In this document: in pieces, positions 7,556 to 16,600 of the stretch
Layout: each line of letters starts with the position of its first letter
Numbering within the stretch: the stretch's first letter is position 1
NCBI GenBank assembly: GCA_902494565.1
Contig: CABUTN010000018.1
Coordinates: 1 to 36,871, forward strand
Length of the DNA stretch: 36,871 bases
Origin: an uncultured Collinsella sp.
GTDB lineage: Bacteria; Actinomycetota; Coriobacteriia; Coriobacteriales; Coriobacteriaceae
Direction of reading: 5' to 3'
Translations under genes and position numbers: made by a program
Notes under the pieces: model-generated
Told to the model about the DNA's origin: nothing
The model's input: the letters and a program-made list of their open reading frames with translations, nothing else
Databases searched by the model: none

Positions 7556-9553
7556 CTATTGCAGGTCCAGCTGGTCCAGGTATTCCTTGCCGTGCTCGGA
7601 GATATGGCGCTTGCGGCCCGCCTCGTCGTTGCCCAACAACAGGTTGAACATGGTTTCCATCTTGGTGACGTCCTCGGGCTCCACCTTGATCAGGCGACGC
7701 GTCTCGGGGTTCATGGTGGTGAGCCACATCATGTCCGGATCGTTCTCACCAAGACCCTTGGAGCGGTTGATCGAGCACTTTTGGTCGCCGATCTCTTTGA
7801 GGATGCCGTTCTTCTCGAGCTCGGTGTAGGCAAAGTAGGTCTTCTCTTTGCAGTTGATCTCGTAGAGCGGCGACTCGGCGATATACACGTAACCCTCGTC
7901 GATAAGTGTAGGCACCAGGCGGTAGAGCATGGTGAGCACGAGCGTGCGGATGTGGTACCCATCGACGTCGGCATCCGTACAGATGATGACCTTGTTCCAG
8001 TTGAGGTTGTCCAGGTCAAAGGCACCGAGGTTCTTGATGCGCTTGTCCTTGATCTCCACGCCGCAGCCCAGCACGCGCATGAGGTCCATGATGATGTCGG
8101 ACTTAAAGATGCGCGGATAATCCTCCTTCAGGCAGTTGAGGATCTTACCGCGGACGGGCATAACGCCCTGGAACTCGGCATCGCGCGAGGTGCGAATGGC
8201 GCCTGCTGCCGAGTCGCCCTCTACGATGTAGATCTCGCGGCGGCTCTTGTCCTTGGAGCGGCAGTCGATGAACTTCTGCACGCGGTTGGCCATGTCGGTC
8301 TTCTGCTGCAGGTTGGTCTTGATGCTCTGACGCGTCTTCTCGGCGTTCTCGCGTGAGCGCTTGTTGATGAGCACCTGCTCCATGATCTTGTTGGCAGCAT
8401 CTTTGTTCTCGATCAAGTAGGTCGAGAGGCGCTCCTTAAAGAATGCCGTCATGGCCTGCTGGATAAAGCGGTTATTGATGGCCTTCTTGGTCTGGTTTTC
8501 GTAGGACGTCTGGGTGGAGAAGCAGTTGGTCACCAGTACCAGACAGTCCTGGACGTCCTGCCACTTGATGCCGCTCTCGTTTTTGTTGTACTTGCCTTGA
8601 TTCTTGATGTAGGCATCGATGGCGCTGGTCAGAGCGCTGCGGGCTGCCTTCTCGGGCGAACCGCCGTTCTCGAGCCAGGAGGAGTTGTGGTAGTACTCCT
8701 GCATCGTGAAGGTGCGCGAGAAGCACATGCACGCGGTGATCTTGACGTTGTAATCGGGTAGGTCCTCGCGATCGCGACCGCGACGGTCGGCCTCGATAAA
8801 GAAGGGCTCGGTAAGGTAGTCGGTACCGACCTTCTCGAGCACGTAGTCCTCGATGCCCTTGGGATAGCAGAAGTCCTCTTCGGAGAACTCGCCGTCGTCG
8901 CCCTCGATGCGCAGGCGGAAGGTCACGTTGGCGTTGACCACGGCCTGGCGGCGCATGGTCTCGCGATACCACTCGTGGGGGATGCTGATCGAGGTAAAGA
9001 CCTCAAGATCGGGGCGCCATTTGATGGTGGTACCGGTGCGGTCTTCGTCGCTGGGCTCAATCTCGAGTGCCTTCTTTTTGGCGCCGACGACCTTGCCCTT
9101 TTTAAAGTGCAGGGAGTATTTGTTGCCGTCGCGCCAAACCGTGACGTCCATGTACTCGGAAGCGTACTGGGTCGCGCAGGAGCCCAAGCCGTTGGTGCCG
9201 AGCGAGAAGTCGTAGTCGCCGCCCTGGTTGTTGTTATACTTGCCGCCGGCGTAGAGCTCGCAAAAGACGAGCTCCCAGTTAAAGCGCTTCTCGGAAGGGT
9301 TCCAGTCGAGCGGGCAGCCGCGGCCGTTGTCCTCTACCTGAATGGAGCCATCGCGAAAGACGGTAAGGGTGATGAGCTTGCCGTAACCCTGGCGCGCCTC
9401 GTCAACGGCGTTGGACAGGATCTCGAAGGCAGCGTGTGCACAGCCATCGAGTCCGTCCGAGCCAAAGATGACGGCAGGGCGCAGGCGTACGCGCTCCTCG
9501 TCCTTGAGCTGGCGGATACTGTCGTTACCATAGTTTGCGGTGTTTTTTGCCAT
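7556..9553 (-). CDS. parE: DNA topoisomerase IV subunit B (ParE/GyrB family)
   Basis: 665 residues from the ATG at 9553. The GHKL ATPase is at the N-terminus: AAFEILSNAVDEA (Bergerat helix), DNGRGCP, and LYAGGKYNNN with GTNGLG where gyrase has GLHGVG. The transducer follows. The Toprim core has EGDSAAG (445-451), PVRGKILN and DADVDG (527-532). It supplies ATP-driven DNA capture for the ParC subunit encoded next. The GTNGLG variant marks a divergent clade distinct from the housekeeping GyrB, so another gyrBA pair is expected elsewhere in the genome. The long open frame on the other strand here (5825-8356) is an antisense shadow. Confidence 0.92.
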   Translation of the reverse strand: MAKNTANYGNDSIRQLKDEERVRLRPAVIFGSDGLDGCAHAAFEILSNAVDEARQGYGKLITLTVFRDGSIQVEDNGRGCPLDWNPSEKRFNWELVFCELYAGGKYNNNQGGDYDFSLGTNGLGSCATQYASEYMDVTVWRDGNKYSLHFKKGKVVGAKKKALEIEPSDEDRTGTTIKWRPDLEVFTSISIPHEWYRETMRRQAVVNANVTFRLRIEGDDGEFSEEDFCYPKGIEDYVLEKVGTDYLTEPFFIEADRRGRDREDLPDYNVKITACMCFSRTFTMQEYYHNSSWLENGGSPEKAARSALTSAIDAYIKNQGKYNKNESGIKWQDVQDCLVLVTNCFSTQTSYENQTKKAINNRFIQQAMTAFFKERLSTYLIENKDAANKIMEQVLINKRSRENAEKTRQSIKTNLQQKTDMANRVQKFIDCRSKDKSRREIYIVEGDSAAGAIRTSRDAEFQGVMPVRGKILNCLKEDYPRIFKSDIIMDLMRVLGCGVEIKDKRIKNLGAFDLDNLNWNKVIICTDADVDGYHIRTLVLTMLYRLVPTLIDEGYVYIAESPLYEINCKEKTYFAYTELEKNGILKEIGDQKCSINRSKGLGENDPDMMWLTTMNPETRRLIKVEPEDVTKMETMFNLLLGNDEAGRKRHISEHGKEYLDQLDLQ

Positions 9554-9804
9554 ACTCGCTCTCTCGGTGCTCCTTTGCTGCGTTTAAGTCATATAGATAG
9601 TCAAGGTAGCATAGCCCAGCCCACAGACGATTCCACCCAACACGAAATCCATCGAACAACCGTTCGGAGTATATAGACGATAATACGATATTGGAAAAAA
9701 TAGCTGAATGAAATCAATAGATATTTGATTCCATTTAGTAGAACCTCATATATACTAAACAAAAACGAATCAGAAGAGCTTTTATTTAATAGAACGGTGA
9801 TGAT
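9554..9804. other. AT-rich intergenic region with two palindromes
   Basis: This 251-bp gap between divergent genes is clearly richer in A+T than its surroundings. It holds an imperfect palindrome with 11-bp arms (9707-9717 / 9725-9735, one mismatch) and a perfect TTTAGTA (9734-9740) / TACTAAA (9753-9759) pair just upstream of the rightward ATPase. These could be operators. I see no RNA gene. Confidence 0.5.
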
Positions 9805-11013
9805 ATGAAGATTATCGAACGTCCTCAATATATGGAAGCGCTTCTTGGCGCTAAGGGAACGCCGGACATCAAGGTTATTACCGGCATTCGTAGGTGCGGC
9901 AAATCTGTTCTACTGGAAGCTCTTGCCGATCGCTTTCGTGAGGCCGACCCCGATGCCAATATTATCCGCATCAATTTCAATCTCCTCGAATTCGAGGAGC
10001 TAACGGATTATCGAGCATTGCATCGCTACGTTGAGGAAAGCTATTGCGAGGGCCTCGATAACATTGTGATGATCGATGAGGTGCAAACTTGCGTTGGGTT
10101 CGAAAAAGCGGTCAATAGCCTTCATGCATCGGGTAAATACGATATCTACGTTACTGGCTCCAACGCTTTCTTGCTTTCGAGTGATTTGGCGACGCTTTTT
10201 CGCGGGCGGACATATGAGGTCGAGGTATTCCCGTTTTCCTTGCTTGAGTATTCGACGTATCACGCAATTCATGACCCAGACGAAGCGCTTGACCGCTATT
10301 TAAGAGAGGGCGGAATGCCTGGCTCTTATTTGTATCCTAGCGAGCGAGCTCGCTATCGATATATTGCGAACGTGCTAGATGTCTTGGTTTTGCGTGATGT
10401 GGAAGAAAAGCATGGGGTTCGTAACAAAGTGCAACTAGAACGTGCATGCGATTTTCTAATGGACAATATCGGTAACATATCTTCTGTTAGTGGGATTGCG
10501 GCTGCGCTGGATGCTGCCGGAACACGCGTTTCCGTGGCAACGCTCGCCCAGTACCTCGGATTTTTATGCCAGGCCTTTGCGTTCTATCGAGTGCGCCGCT
10601 ATGACGTAGGCGGTAAAAAGTACCTCGCTTCGGGTGATAAATACTATTTATCGGATCATGCAATCAGATACGCAAAACTTGGAACTAAAAAACTCGACTT
10701 CGGGCATGTATATGAAAATATGGTCGCTTTAGAGCTCCTAAGACGCGGTTGGGAAATCTATATCGGGGTGCTTTATAAGAAGGAAATCGACTTCGTGGCA
10801 ATTCGTCGCGATGAGCGAGTGTATATCCAAGTTAGCGATGACATTTCGCGTCAGGAAACCTTTGAGCGCGAAGTGGCACCTCTGCTTGCGATACGTGATG
10901 CGTATCCCAAGATGGTCATTGCGCGAACAAAGCACGAGGCTGTTGATTATGAGGGGATTAAGGTGGTCGACCTCGCCCGATGGCTGATGGGGGAGGGGTC
11001 GGATGTCGAATAG
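9805..11013 (+). CDS. ATP-binding protein, AAA_14 plus DUF4143
   Basis: 402 residues, ATG at 9805, with only a weak ribosome site. The N-terminal P-loop is GIRRCGKS (about 27-34), the Walker B IVMIDEVQ (about 87-94), followed by the sensor ITGSNAFLLS-type strand (YVTGSNAFL) and FPFSLLEY. The C-terminal DUF4143 region contains YYLSDHAIRYA and a nuclease-like core EIDFVAI...YIQVS, similar to the PD-(D/E)XK fold. This family is abundant, often mobile, in gut bacteria and archaea. Its function is unproven, and roles in DNA handling or as addiction modules are suggested. Its A+T-rich upstream region and more relaxed codon use differ from neighbours and suggest acquisition. The start of a decayed small gene overlaps its last ten bases. 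Confidence 0.85.
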   Translation: MKIIERPQYMEALLGAKGTPDIKVITGIRRCGKSVLLEALADRFREADPDANIIRINFNLLEFEELTDYRALHRYVEESYCEGLDNIVMIDEVQTCVGFEKAVNSLHASGKYDIYVTGSNAFLLSSDLATLFRGRTYEVEVFPFSLLEYSTYHAIHDPDEALDRYLREGGMPGSYLYPSERARYRYIANVLDVLVLRDVEEKHGVRNKVQLERACDFLMDNIGNISSVSGIAAALDAAGTRVSVATLAQYLGFLCQAFAFYRVRRYDVGGKKYLASGDKYYLSDHAIRYAKLGTKKLDFGHVYENMVALELLRRGWEIYIGVLYKKEIDFVAIRRDERVYIQVSDDISRQETFEREVAPLLAIRDAYPKMVIARTKHEAVDYEGIKVVDLARWLMGEGSDVE

Positions 11014-11284
11014 CGGGCGGTGGACGCCTATCTAAATCATTGCGCTGCTCGGGCGCCTTGAGCGTCTTCTTAATAATGCGGGTGAGCCCACGCTCCTTAC
11101 CGATGAATTCCACTTACTCGTTTCTGCCCGAGTAAGTTTGAAGACGGATGAGCCCGCTTCATTTTGTTTGCGGCTGGATACGTTTGTCGAAAAGTGCCGC
11201 GTGGATGGCTCAAATCGAACATTGGGACAGGCGTCTCATTTTATGGGCCGAGGGCGTGCGTATACGAGCCTTTTTGGTCCATAG
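11003..11284 (+). pseudogene. Small unknown gene broken by a nonsense codon
   Basis: An ATG at 11003, behind a purine-rich GGGGGAGGGG, overlaps the end of the ATPase gene and opens a frame reading MSNSGRWTPI. It is stopped by TAA at 11033-11035. The same frame then continues coherently (IIALLGRLERLLNNAGEPTL... FHLLVSARVSLK... HFMGRGRAYTSLFGP) to a TAG at 11282. One base change would restore a 93-residue protein. I recognise no family. The downstream part has no start codon with a ribosome site, so the gene is probably dead. Confidence 0.45.
11112..11137. repeat. Perfect 9-bp hairpin
   Basis: ACTTACTCG (11112-11120) pairs with CGAGTAAGT (11129-11137) around an 8-nt loop. It is followed by only three T, so it would be a weak terminator for the ATPase gene. 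It lies inside the broken small reading frame. Confidence 0.45.
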
Positions 11285-11428
11285 GGGATGCTGGGCGGTT
11301 GCTAGTTGGGCCACGGGTCACTTCGCCGGCGCTGCTTCTTGCCATACGCTCATGGTGGAAGCCGATGCCACGGAGTCGACTTGCGATTCGGGCAACGGAT
11401 GAGCGGCAAGCCGAAAGGAGCGGTGAGG

Positions 11429-12448
11429 ATGATGAAGCCCATGACGAAGAAGCTGCTGTTAGGAATTCCCACCGTGGCGCTTTCGGCTGTGTTGGCGTCG
11501 TGTACGCTTGCCGGCTGCGGCGGAAATGCGCCGAGTGGCTCGGCTGGCAGCTCAGGCGGCGGCAGTGCTCCCGTAGAGAAGAAGGCCTATGATTCGCAGA
11601 CGGTCGAGGTGGCTGGCATAACCTATGAGTCGGTAGCCCACGGTACGTTCTATCGCGGCGACGCCAAGCTGCAGGACGGCTTTTACCTGCACGTCAAGAT
11701 CACCAACAACAATGCAAAGAACAGGACGTTTAGCTCCTTTAACGTGCATGCTGCCCAGGGCGATCTTGAGGCAGGCGACCCGTTGTTTACTTCCGGCAAG
11801 GCGGCCGTGCTCGATTACGTTGCAAGCGAGGCTCCCGATGATCTGCACAAGGGAATTGACCTTTCCGAGAGGCCAGATATCGGCCCGGGCGAGACCGTTG
11901 AGTACGTGTATTTCTGGGCGCCCAAGACGGCGTACTACGGGCCCATCACTGTCGAGTTCGTAGACGCTTACGCCCCCGCCAAGAATCATGAGGCCATGCA
12001 CTTTGACACCACGGGATGCGAGACCAAGGAGTTCAAGGCGGCGGGCGGCGTGGCCGATTCTGGTGACGCGGCCAATATGACCGGCATCGATTGCGCTTCG
12101 TACAGTATCGAGGCCGCCGATGGGTACACGCTGGATTCGTCCAACGAAGAGCGCGAAAAGGCAGACTTCTTCCACGACGAGACTGGAGGACGCTTGCACA
12201 TCAGCATCTTCCCGCGCTCGCCGGAGGAAGAGGTTGCAAGCCTAGAGCAGGTCTACGAAGGCAAGGAGACAACAACCGACCAGGTCGAGTACAACGGTGT
12301 AACGTGGCTGCGCTTTACTGGTCCCGACAACGGTCATACGCTGTTTGCGACGGCTCCCGCAACGGGTGAAACCGTCCGCGTGTCGATTGGCTGGAAGATC
12401 GATTGGGACGCCGCCGTGCCCATGATGGAGGCGCTAAAGCTCAAGTAG
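11429..12448 (+). CDS. Secreted lipoprotein of unknown function
   Basis: 339 residues from the ATG at 11429 (AAAGGAG eight bases upstream); an ATG one codon later is equally possible. The signal peptide (KKLLLGIPTVALSAVLASC) ends in a lipobox TLAGC, so the mature cysteine is lipid-anchored on the outer face of the membrane. A Gly/Ser linker (about 32-46) leads to an immunoglobulin-like DUF4352-type region (YLHVKITNNNAKNRTFSSFNV, PGETVEYVYFW). The second half (from about residue 215) is a separate alpha/beta domain ending in WKIDWDAAVPMMEALKL. No enzyme motif is visible. It appears to be a single-gene unit ending in the terminator at 12476. Confidence 0.75.
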   Translation: MMKPMTKKLLLGIPTVALSAVLASCTLAGCGGNAPSGSAGSSGGGSAPVEKKAYDSQTVEVAGITYESVAHGTFYRGDAKLQDGFYLHVKITNNNAKNRTFSSFNVHAAQGDLEAGDPLFTSGKAAVLDYVASEAPDDLHKGIDLSERPDIGPGETVEYVYFWAPKTAYYGPITVEFVDAYAPAKNHEAMHFDTTGCETKEFKAAGGVADSGDAANMTGIDCASYSIEAADGYTLDSSNEEREKADFFHDETGGRLHISIFPRSPEEEVASLEQVYEGKETTTDQVEYNGVTWLRFTGPDNGHTLFATAPATGETVRVSIGWKIDWDAAVPMMEALKLK

Positions 12449-12475
12449 CGCTGTGATTCCCATGTCAGGCGACTC

Positions 12476-12511
12476 AGGGCTGGCTCCGAGTTATCGGGGC
12501 CAGCCCTTTTT
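12476..12511 (+). terminator. Rho-independent terminator (copy 1 of a pair)
   Basis: A 12-bp stem (12476-12487 / 12496-12507, one G-U pair), an 8-nt loop and five T. The hairpin and about 20 bp beyond it resemble the terminator at 13518-13554. Confidence 0.9.
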
Positions 12512-12596
12512 GGTGCTCGATGAGCAGGGCCAGTGCCTCGCGCGGTTTCGGGTACAGCGGGGTGCCGTGCGCGCAATGACGAACATGGTTTCCATA

Positions 12597-12665
12597 ATGA
12601 CAGATATAGTTGACATCTTCTGATGGATGCAATATATTTCTGTCATATTGCAACGGATATCTGTC
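12597..12665 (+). promoter_or_regulatory. Promoter and probable operators of the Xre regulator
   Basis: TTGACA (12610-12615) and TATATT (12633-12638) are 17 bp apart, a near-ideal housekeeping promoter. The octamer ATGACAGA (12597-12604) lies just upstream, its inverse TCTGTCAT (12639-12646) lies at the start point, and a third half, ATATCTGTC (12657-12665), lies in the leader. Flanking sites of one motif suggest autorepression by the encoded regulator. Confidence 0.75.
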
Positions 12666-12686
12666 CATTACCACGAAAGGAACTCC

Positions 12687-12917
12687 ATGCCGGGCAAAAA
12701 GAACCTACGCATGAAGGCGGCGCGCGCGGCGGTTGGCCTTTCGCAAGCTGACTTGGCCGAGGCCGTGGGCGTTACGCGCCAGACCATCGGCCTGATCGAG
12801 GCGGGCGGCTACAACCCCACGCTCAATTTGTGCGTGGCAATCTGTAAAGCGCTGCGCGTTACGTTGAACGACTTGTTTTGGGAAGACGAAAACGACGTCG
12901 ACCCTGACGCTCTTTAG
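12687..12917 (+). CDS. Xre-family (YozG-like) helix-turn-helix regulator
   Basis: 76 residues from the ATG at 12687 (GAAAGGA upstream). Nearly all of it is the helix-turn-helix: RAAVGLSQADLAEAVGVTRQTIGLIEAGGYNPTLNLCVAICKALRV, followed by the short NDLFWEDE tail typical of this small subfamily. Such regulators usually sit directly in front of a membrane protein gene and repress the pair. Here the membrane protein starts 9 bp downstream. Three copies of a TGACAGA motif surround the promoter and are the best candidates for its binding sites. Confidence 0.9.
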   Translation: MPGKKNLRMKAARAAVGLSQADLAEAVGVTRQTIGLIEAGGYNPTLNLCVAICKALRVTLNDLFWEDENDVDPDAL

Positions 12918-12926
12918 GAGTTCGCT

Positions 12927-13511
12927 ATGAAATTTGAAGATCTGAAAATCGTGCAAAAGTGGCGTGAATATGTCGGCCCAAAGGATGAGCGCCTGGAGGC
13001 TGAGAGCGCGAAGGTCTACAAGATTGGTTTCGTGCTGCTTTCGTTTGGCATGTTGATGATCTTTTTCTACCAGTTTATAGCTCGACAGGTTGCGTGGGTT
13101 CACAGCGACGCTAGTGAAATGCCGCATGGCTTTGCAACGCCGTTCGAGGCAGCCATGTATTTGTGGCTCGTTCTCGTGATGTTGATTTGCGCAGGACTGC
13201 AAACGCGGAAGGGCTATGTCGATACCAATCGTTTTGGGCAAACCGAGCATCTTCCCGTTGGATATTTCCTGCTTGTCAGCGGCCTTAGCGGCGCCGCGTT
13301 CGCGCTTGTTATTGCTGCAATGCGCTGTATCGCTGAGGCGCAGATCGTACCGCTCGAAAGCGTCTTTTGGTTGGCGAACCTGGCCACGGGCGTGTTCTGC
13401 GGTGCGACGATTTTCGCGGCTACGTTTGCTGCTCTGTGCGCAACGTTTTTCACGGCGAAAAGACGCCGTGCCAAGCTCGAGGCAGAACTCGACTCCTCTG
13501 ACGATATCTAA
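12927..13511 (+). CDS. Four-helix membrane protein paired with an Xre regulator
   Basis: 194 residues, ATG at 12927 nine bases after the regulator stop, with AGGAG in the gap. Four hydrophobic helices are visible: IGFVLLSFGMLMIFFYQFI (about 32-50), AAMYLWLVLVMLICAGL (about 75-91), VGYFLLVSGLSGAAFALVIAA (about 112-132) and a last one around 148-172. Both ends are charged and cytoplasmic. The arrangement regulator plus small multi-span protein recurs in Gram-positive bacteria. The function is not known; no channel or enzyme motif is visible. The terminator at 13518 closes the pair. Confidence 0.75.
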   Translation: MKFEDLKIVQKWREYVGPKDERLEAESAKVYKIGFVLLSFGMLMIFFYQFIARQVAWVHSDASEMPHGFATPFEAAMYLWLVLVMLICAGLQTRKGYVDTNRFGQTEHLPVGYFLLVSGLSGAAFALVIAAMRCIAEAQIVPLESVFWLANLATGVFCGATIFAATFAALCATFFTAKRRRAKLEAELDSSDDI

Positions 13512-13517
13512 TGCGTA

Positions 13518-13554
13518 ATGGGCTGGCTCTGGGTATCCAGAACCAGCCCATTTT
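13518..13554 (+). terminator. Rho-independent terminator (copy 2 of a pair)
   Basis: A 14-bp stem (13519-13532 / 13537-13550, one mismatch) with a GTAT loop and four T. Its sequence, including the downstream TTCGATGAGC, parallels the terminator at 12476-12511. Confidence 0.88.
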
Positions 13555-13601
13555 GATGTTCGATGAGCCGAGTTGGCGTCTCTCACAAAGGTAACTAGGA
13601 G

Positions 13602-16600
13602 CTAGCGAGGCCTATCCGAATTGCCCTCATTGGCGGTATCTTTTTCGAGCGCCGTGCGGCGGGCGCTGTAGGCGACGAGGCCGGCGCCTGCCGCGGCGAG
13701 TGCTGCAGCGGCTGCCGTAAGGGGAGCGTTGACATCGCCCGTGCCCGCAAGCGCGCCCGCTTTTCCGGAGCGCTTGTTATTGCCGTGGTCCTTGCCACTG
13801 CCGGAGCTGCTTCCGCCCGCGCCGCCGCCCTCGTCAGTACCGCCGCCACTCGAGCCACCATCGCCGTCTGCTGTCATCGGGGCGTCGTGAAGTCCTGTCG
13901 TATCCGCGCTGTCGCATACGCCGATCTGAACTTCCGAGCGCTCGCATGCCGCGTCGGGCACATGAAGCTCGTGCAGTACGGCACCCAGCGCCGAGTTTGC
14001 GCCTGGTCGAATTTCCTCGAGCGTTACGGGATCGAGCGCCACCAGATTACGCGCCTTCGCATACAGCGTTACGCGTTTGCCCACATCGTCGCTCCAACTC
14101 TCGGGGATGGCAAAGCTCATGCGGAACTGTGCCGTGCAACCCGGTGCCAGCACGGCGTTGCCGTTGTCGGCTACCAGCGGGTGCGTTGCAAAACGTGCGC
14201 CCAGCGTCTCAAGTGCATATTTCACGCGTGCCATATCGTTGTCCGAAGCGTCCTCGGCAAGCTCTGGATCGTAGATCGAAGCCATGCGTGCGCTCACTCC
14301 GAATCCGATGGATGCGCTGGAGAACGGCTGGCTGGAGCCCTCTCGGTACAGATCGATCGTTCCGGCGGTCAGCAAGGTGTTGCCGTCGTTTCGCACCGTG
14401 ACCATGAAGGATTCGCCTGCCGCTCCGGGCACCACCGCGCCCGAGGTAGCGACCGCGCCCGTCGGAGTGGCACACGCCACCAAGGGCACTTCGATGCCGT
14501 GCAGCTCTGCCTCGCTCTTTTCCGCGCTCACAATGTGCGTGGCGAGCGCGGAGAGCATGCCTCCCGACGTCAAAAATGTCGTTATCTGATCGACGGGATG
14601 GTCCAGCTCGCACATCACGAACGGCTCTGTGAACAGATCGCCTGCCAAGGTGCTGGCGAAGATGCGGAAGTGCTTGCCCATCACTGCTACTGGGTTGCCT
14701 TCTTCGTCGTAGGTTTGTCCCACCTTGCCATCGGTGTTCTCTACATAGAGCACGCACCTGCCGTTGTTGCTTACGCTAAACGATGCCGGGCCACAGCCTG
14801 CGGCGCCCACGGGCTGCGTTGCAAATGCCGATGCGCCTCGCGTCCAAGTAATATGCTGCAGTTGCTCGTTGACGGTTGCCAAAAAGCCCGTGTGCTGCGG
14901 CCACGGCACCGCGTGGGGTACTGTGGCATCTGGCGACATAACGCCCCAACCCGCGATGGACTGGCCGATCACGGCGTACGACGCGCAGCCACAACCGTCT
15001 GTGGTCTCGTATGCAACGGGCACCACCATTTTGCCGTTGATATTCTCGGGCGCACCCAGCTCGATGCTCGACGGTGCTTGCGGAAAGCGGAGAACTTGAC
15101 GGAACGTCAGGCTATCGCCCGAAACGTCCGACCACAGGGTAAAGCACTCCAGCGCAACCTCAGCCTCGCTGCCGAGCGCCTTTTCTGCGGTGGTTCCGCG
15201 GCGGTGGAGGTAGGCACCCGACAGGCGCCCGTCGACCAGCGTCTTGCCCACCGTGATACGCGGGCACTGCAGGCAATGGCAGCCATCCTCCTGAAGGCGG
15301 CCGCGCGAGATGCTGCGCCACGACGTGTGCGACATCACGCGAACTCCGTCGTTGCTTATGCGCAGGCGCACAACGGACAGTATGCCGGCTGTGCTTGCCG
15401 TATCGAAAAGGGTGTTGTCGCCGTCAGGGCGCTCGCCCGAGACCAGCAGCACGTAAGCGTCCTGGTTTTCTCTTCCGTCCGTATATTCCACTACGTCGAA
15501 GTCGTAATCGAATATGCCGTCGCGCTCCACGTCGCCCTCGCCAAACCCAAGGGGAAAGTCCACGGGCATGGGGGCAGACCACGTGCCGTTTGCCTTTGTG
15601 TGCACCACCAGGCGCGAGCGGCCATTGTCGCCGTAGCGCACCGAGGCGATACGGAACAAGCACTCCACGCCGGCAATCACCGTTAGCTTCATGTGGGCTT
15701 CGCTGAGCACGCCAGCAAACAGCACGTTGTCGCTCGAGGGCTTGATGCCGCCACGCTCGTCCTCCGATACACCAGCAGAATTGGCGTTGGGGTCCGCAGC
15801 GGCGTCCCTCGCCTGCCCGATATGGGTGTACTTATACATCGGCGCGGCGTTTTCGCCGTTCTCTATCAGTGTATGGACGAAATGCTCGATCTGCCCCGTG
15901 TCGTCACTTTCTGCATCTGCCTCGAGCTCAATGCGCGTGACCGCTTGATCCCAATCGCGCACGACGGGCGCGACGTTTACGACGGCGGCCTTAACCTCGG
16001 CGCGTGCGAGCAGCTCGGCGTTGGTGACGATGGTGGCCGATGCGATAAATTGCGGCACGCCGCCCGCCTCGATGTTGCTGGGCGTGCCGAAGCGGGCATC
16101 CAACGTGTAAGGCGTATCTCCACCCAATGCGAGCTCAGAGCGCTGGAGCACATACTGGTTGCCATTGTTCACCGACATATTCCACGAATCGAGGAGTGTG
16201 GGCCACGACCCCGACCAAGCCTTGGTGGTCCACTTGAACATTACGAACTGGAGTATCACATCGACATCGACGTCTGCACCAACGCGCAGTCGCGGAAGCT
16301 GGTGTCCATCTGCCTTCTCGTACCCAATGAACAGCGTGAGGGATGCGGCGCCGCGCACGGCAGACGAAGCGACGCCTGCAACGCCGGCGCCAAAGGTGAC
16401 GGCAAGCCCGATCTGGATGGTGAATGAGCCCGAGGTGTTTGAATAGTCGAGCGAAATGTTTTTAAAAAACGCCGCGCCGCTGCCGTGCGTGTGGGCACCC
16501 ACGGCGAGCGCCAGCTTCGCCAGCACCCAGGGGTTGACGTTTAGGAAAAACGGCACCGGTCCTAGGGTAAACTGCTCGGTCCAATTGAGGTCGGTTCTTA

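Noticed and set aside
5825..8356. 843-codon open frame on the plus strand
   Set aside because: It is exactly antisense to parC and parE, which carry full family motifs. The translation is a low-complexity Val/Leu/Asp-rich shadow typical of GC-rich third positions.
13785..15686. 633-codon plus-strand frame
   Set aside because: It is antisense to the surface protein; no ribosome site and His/Arg/Cys-rich shadow composition.
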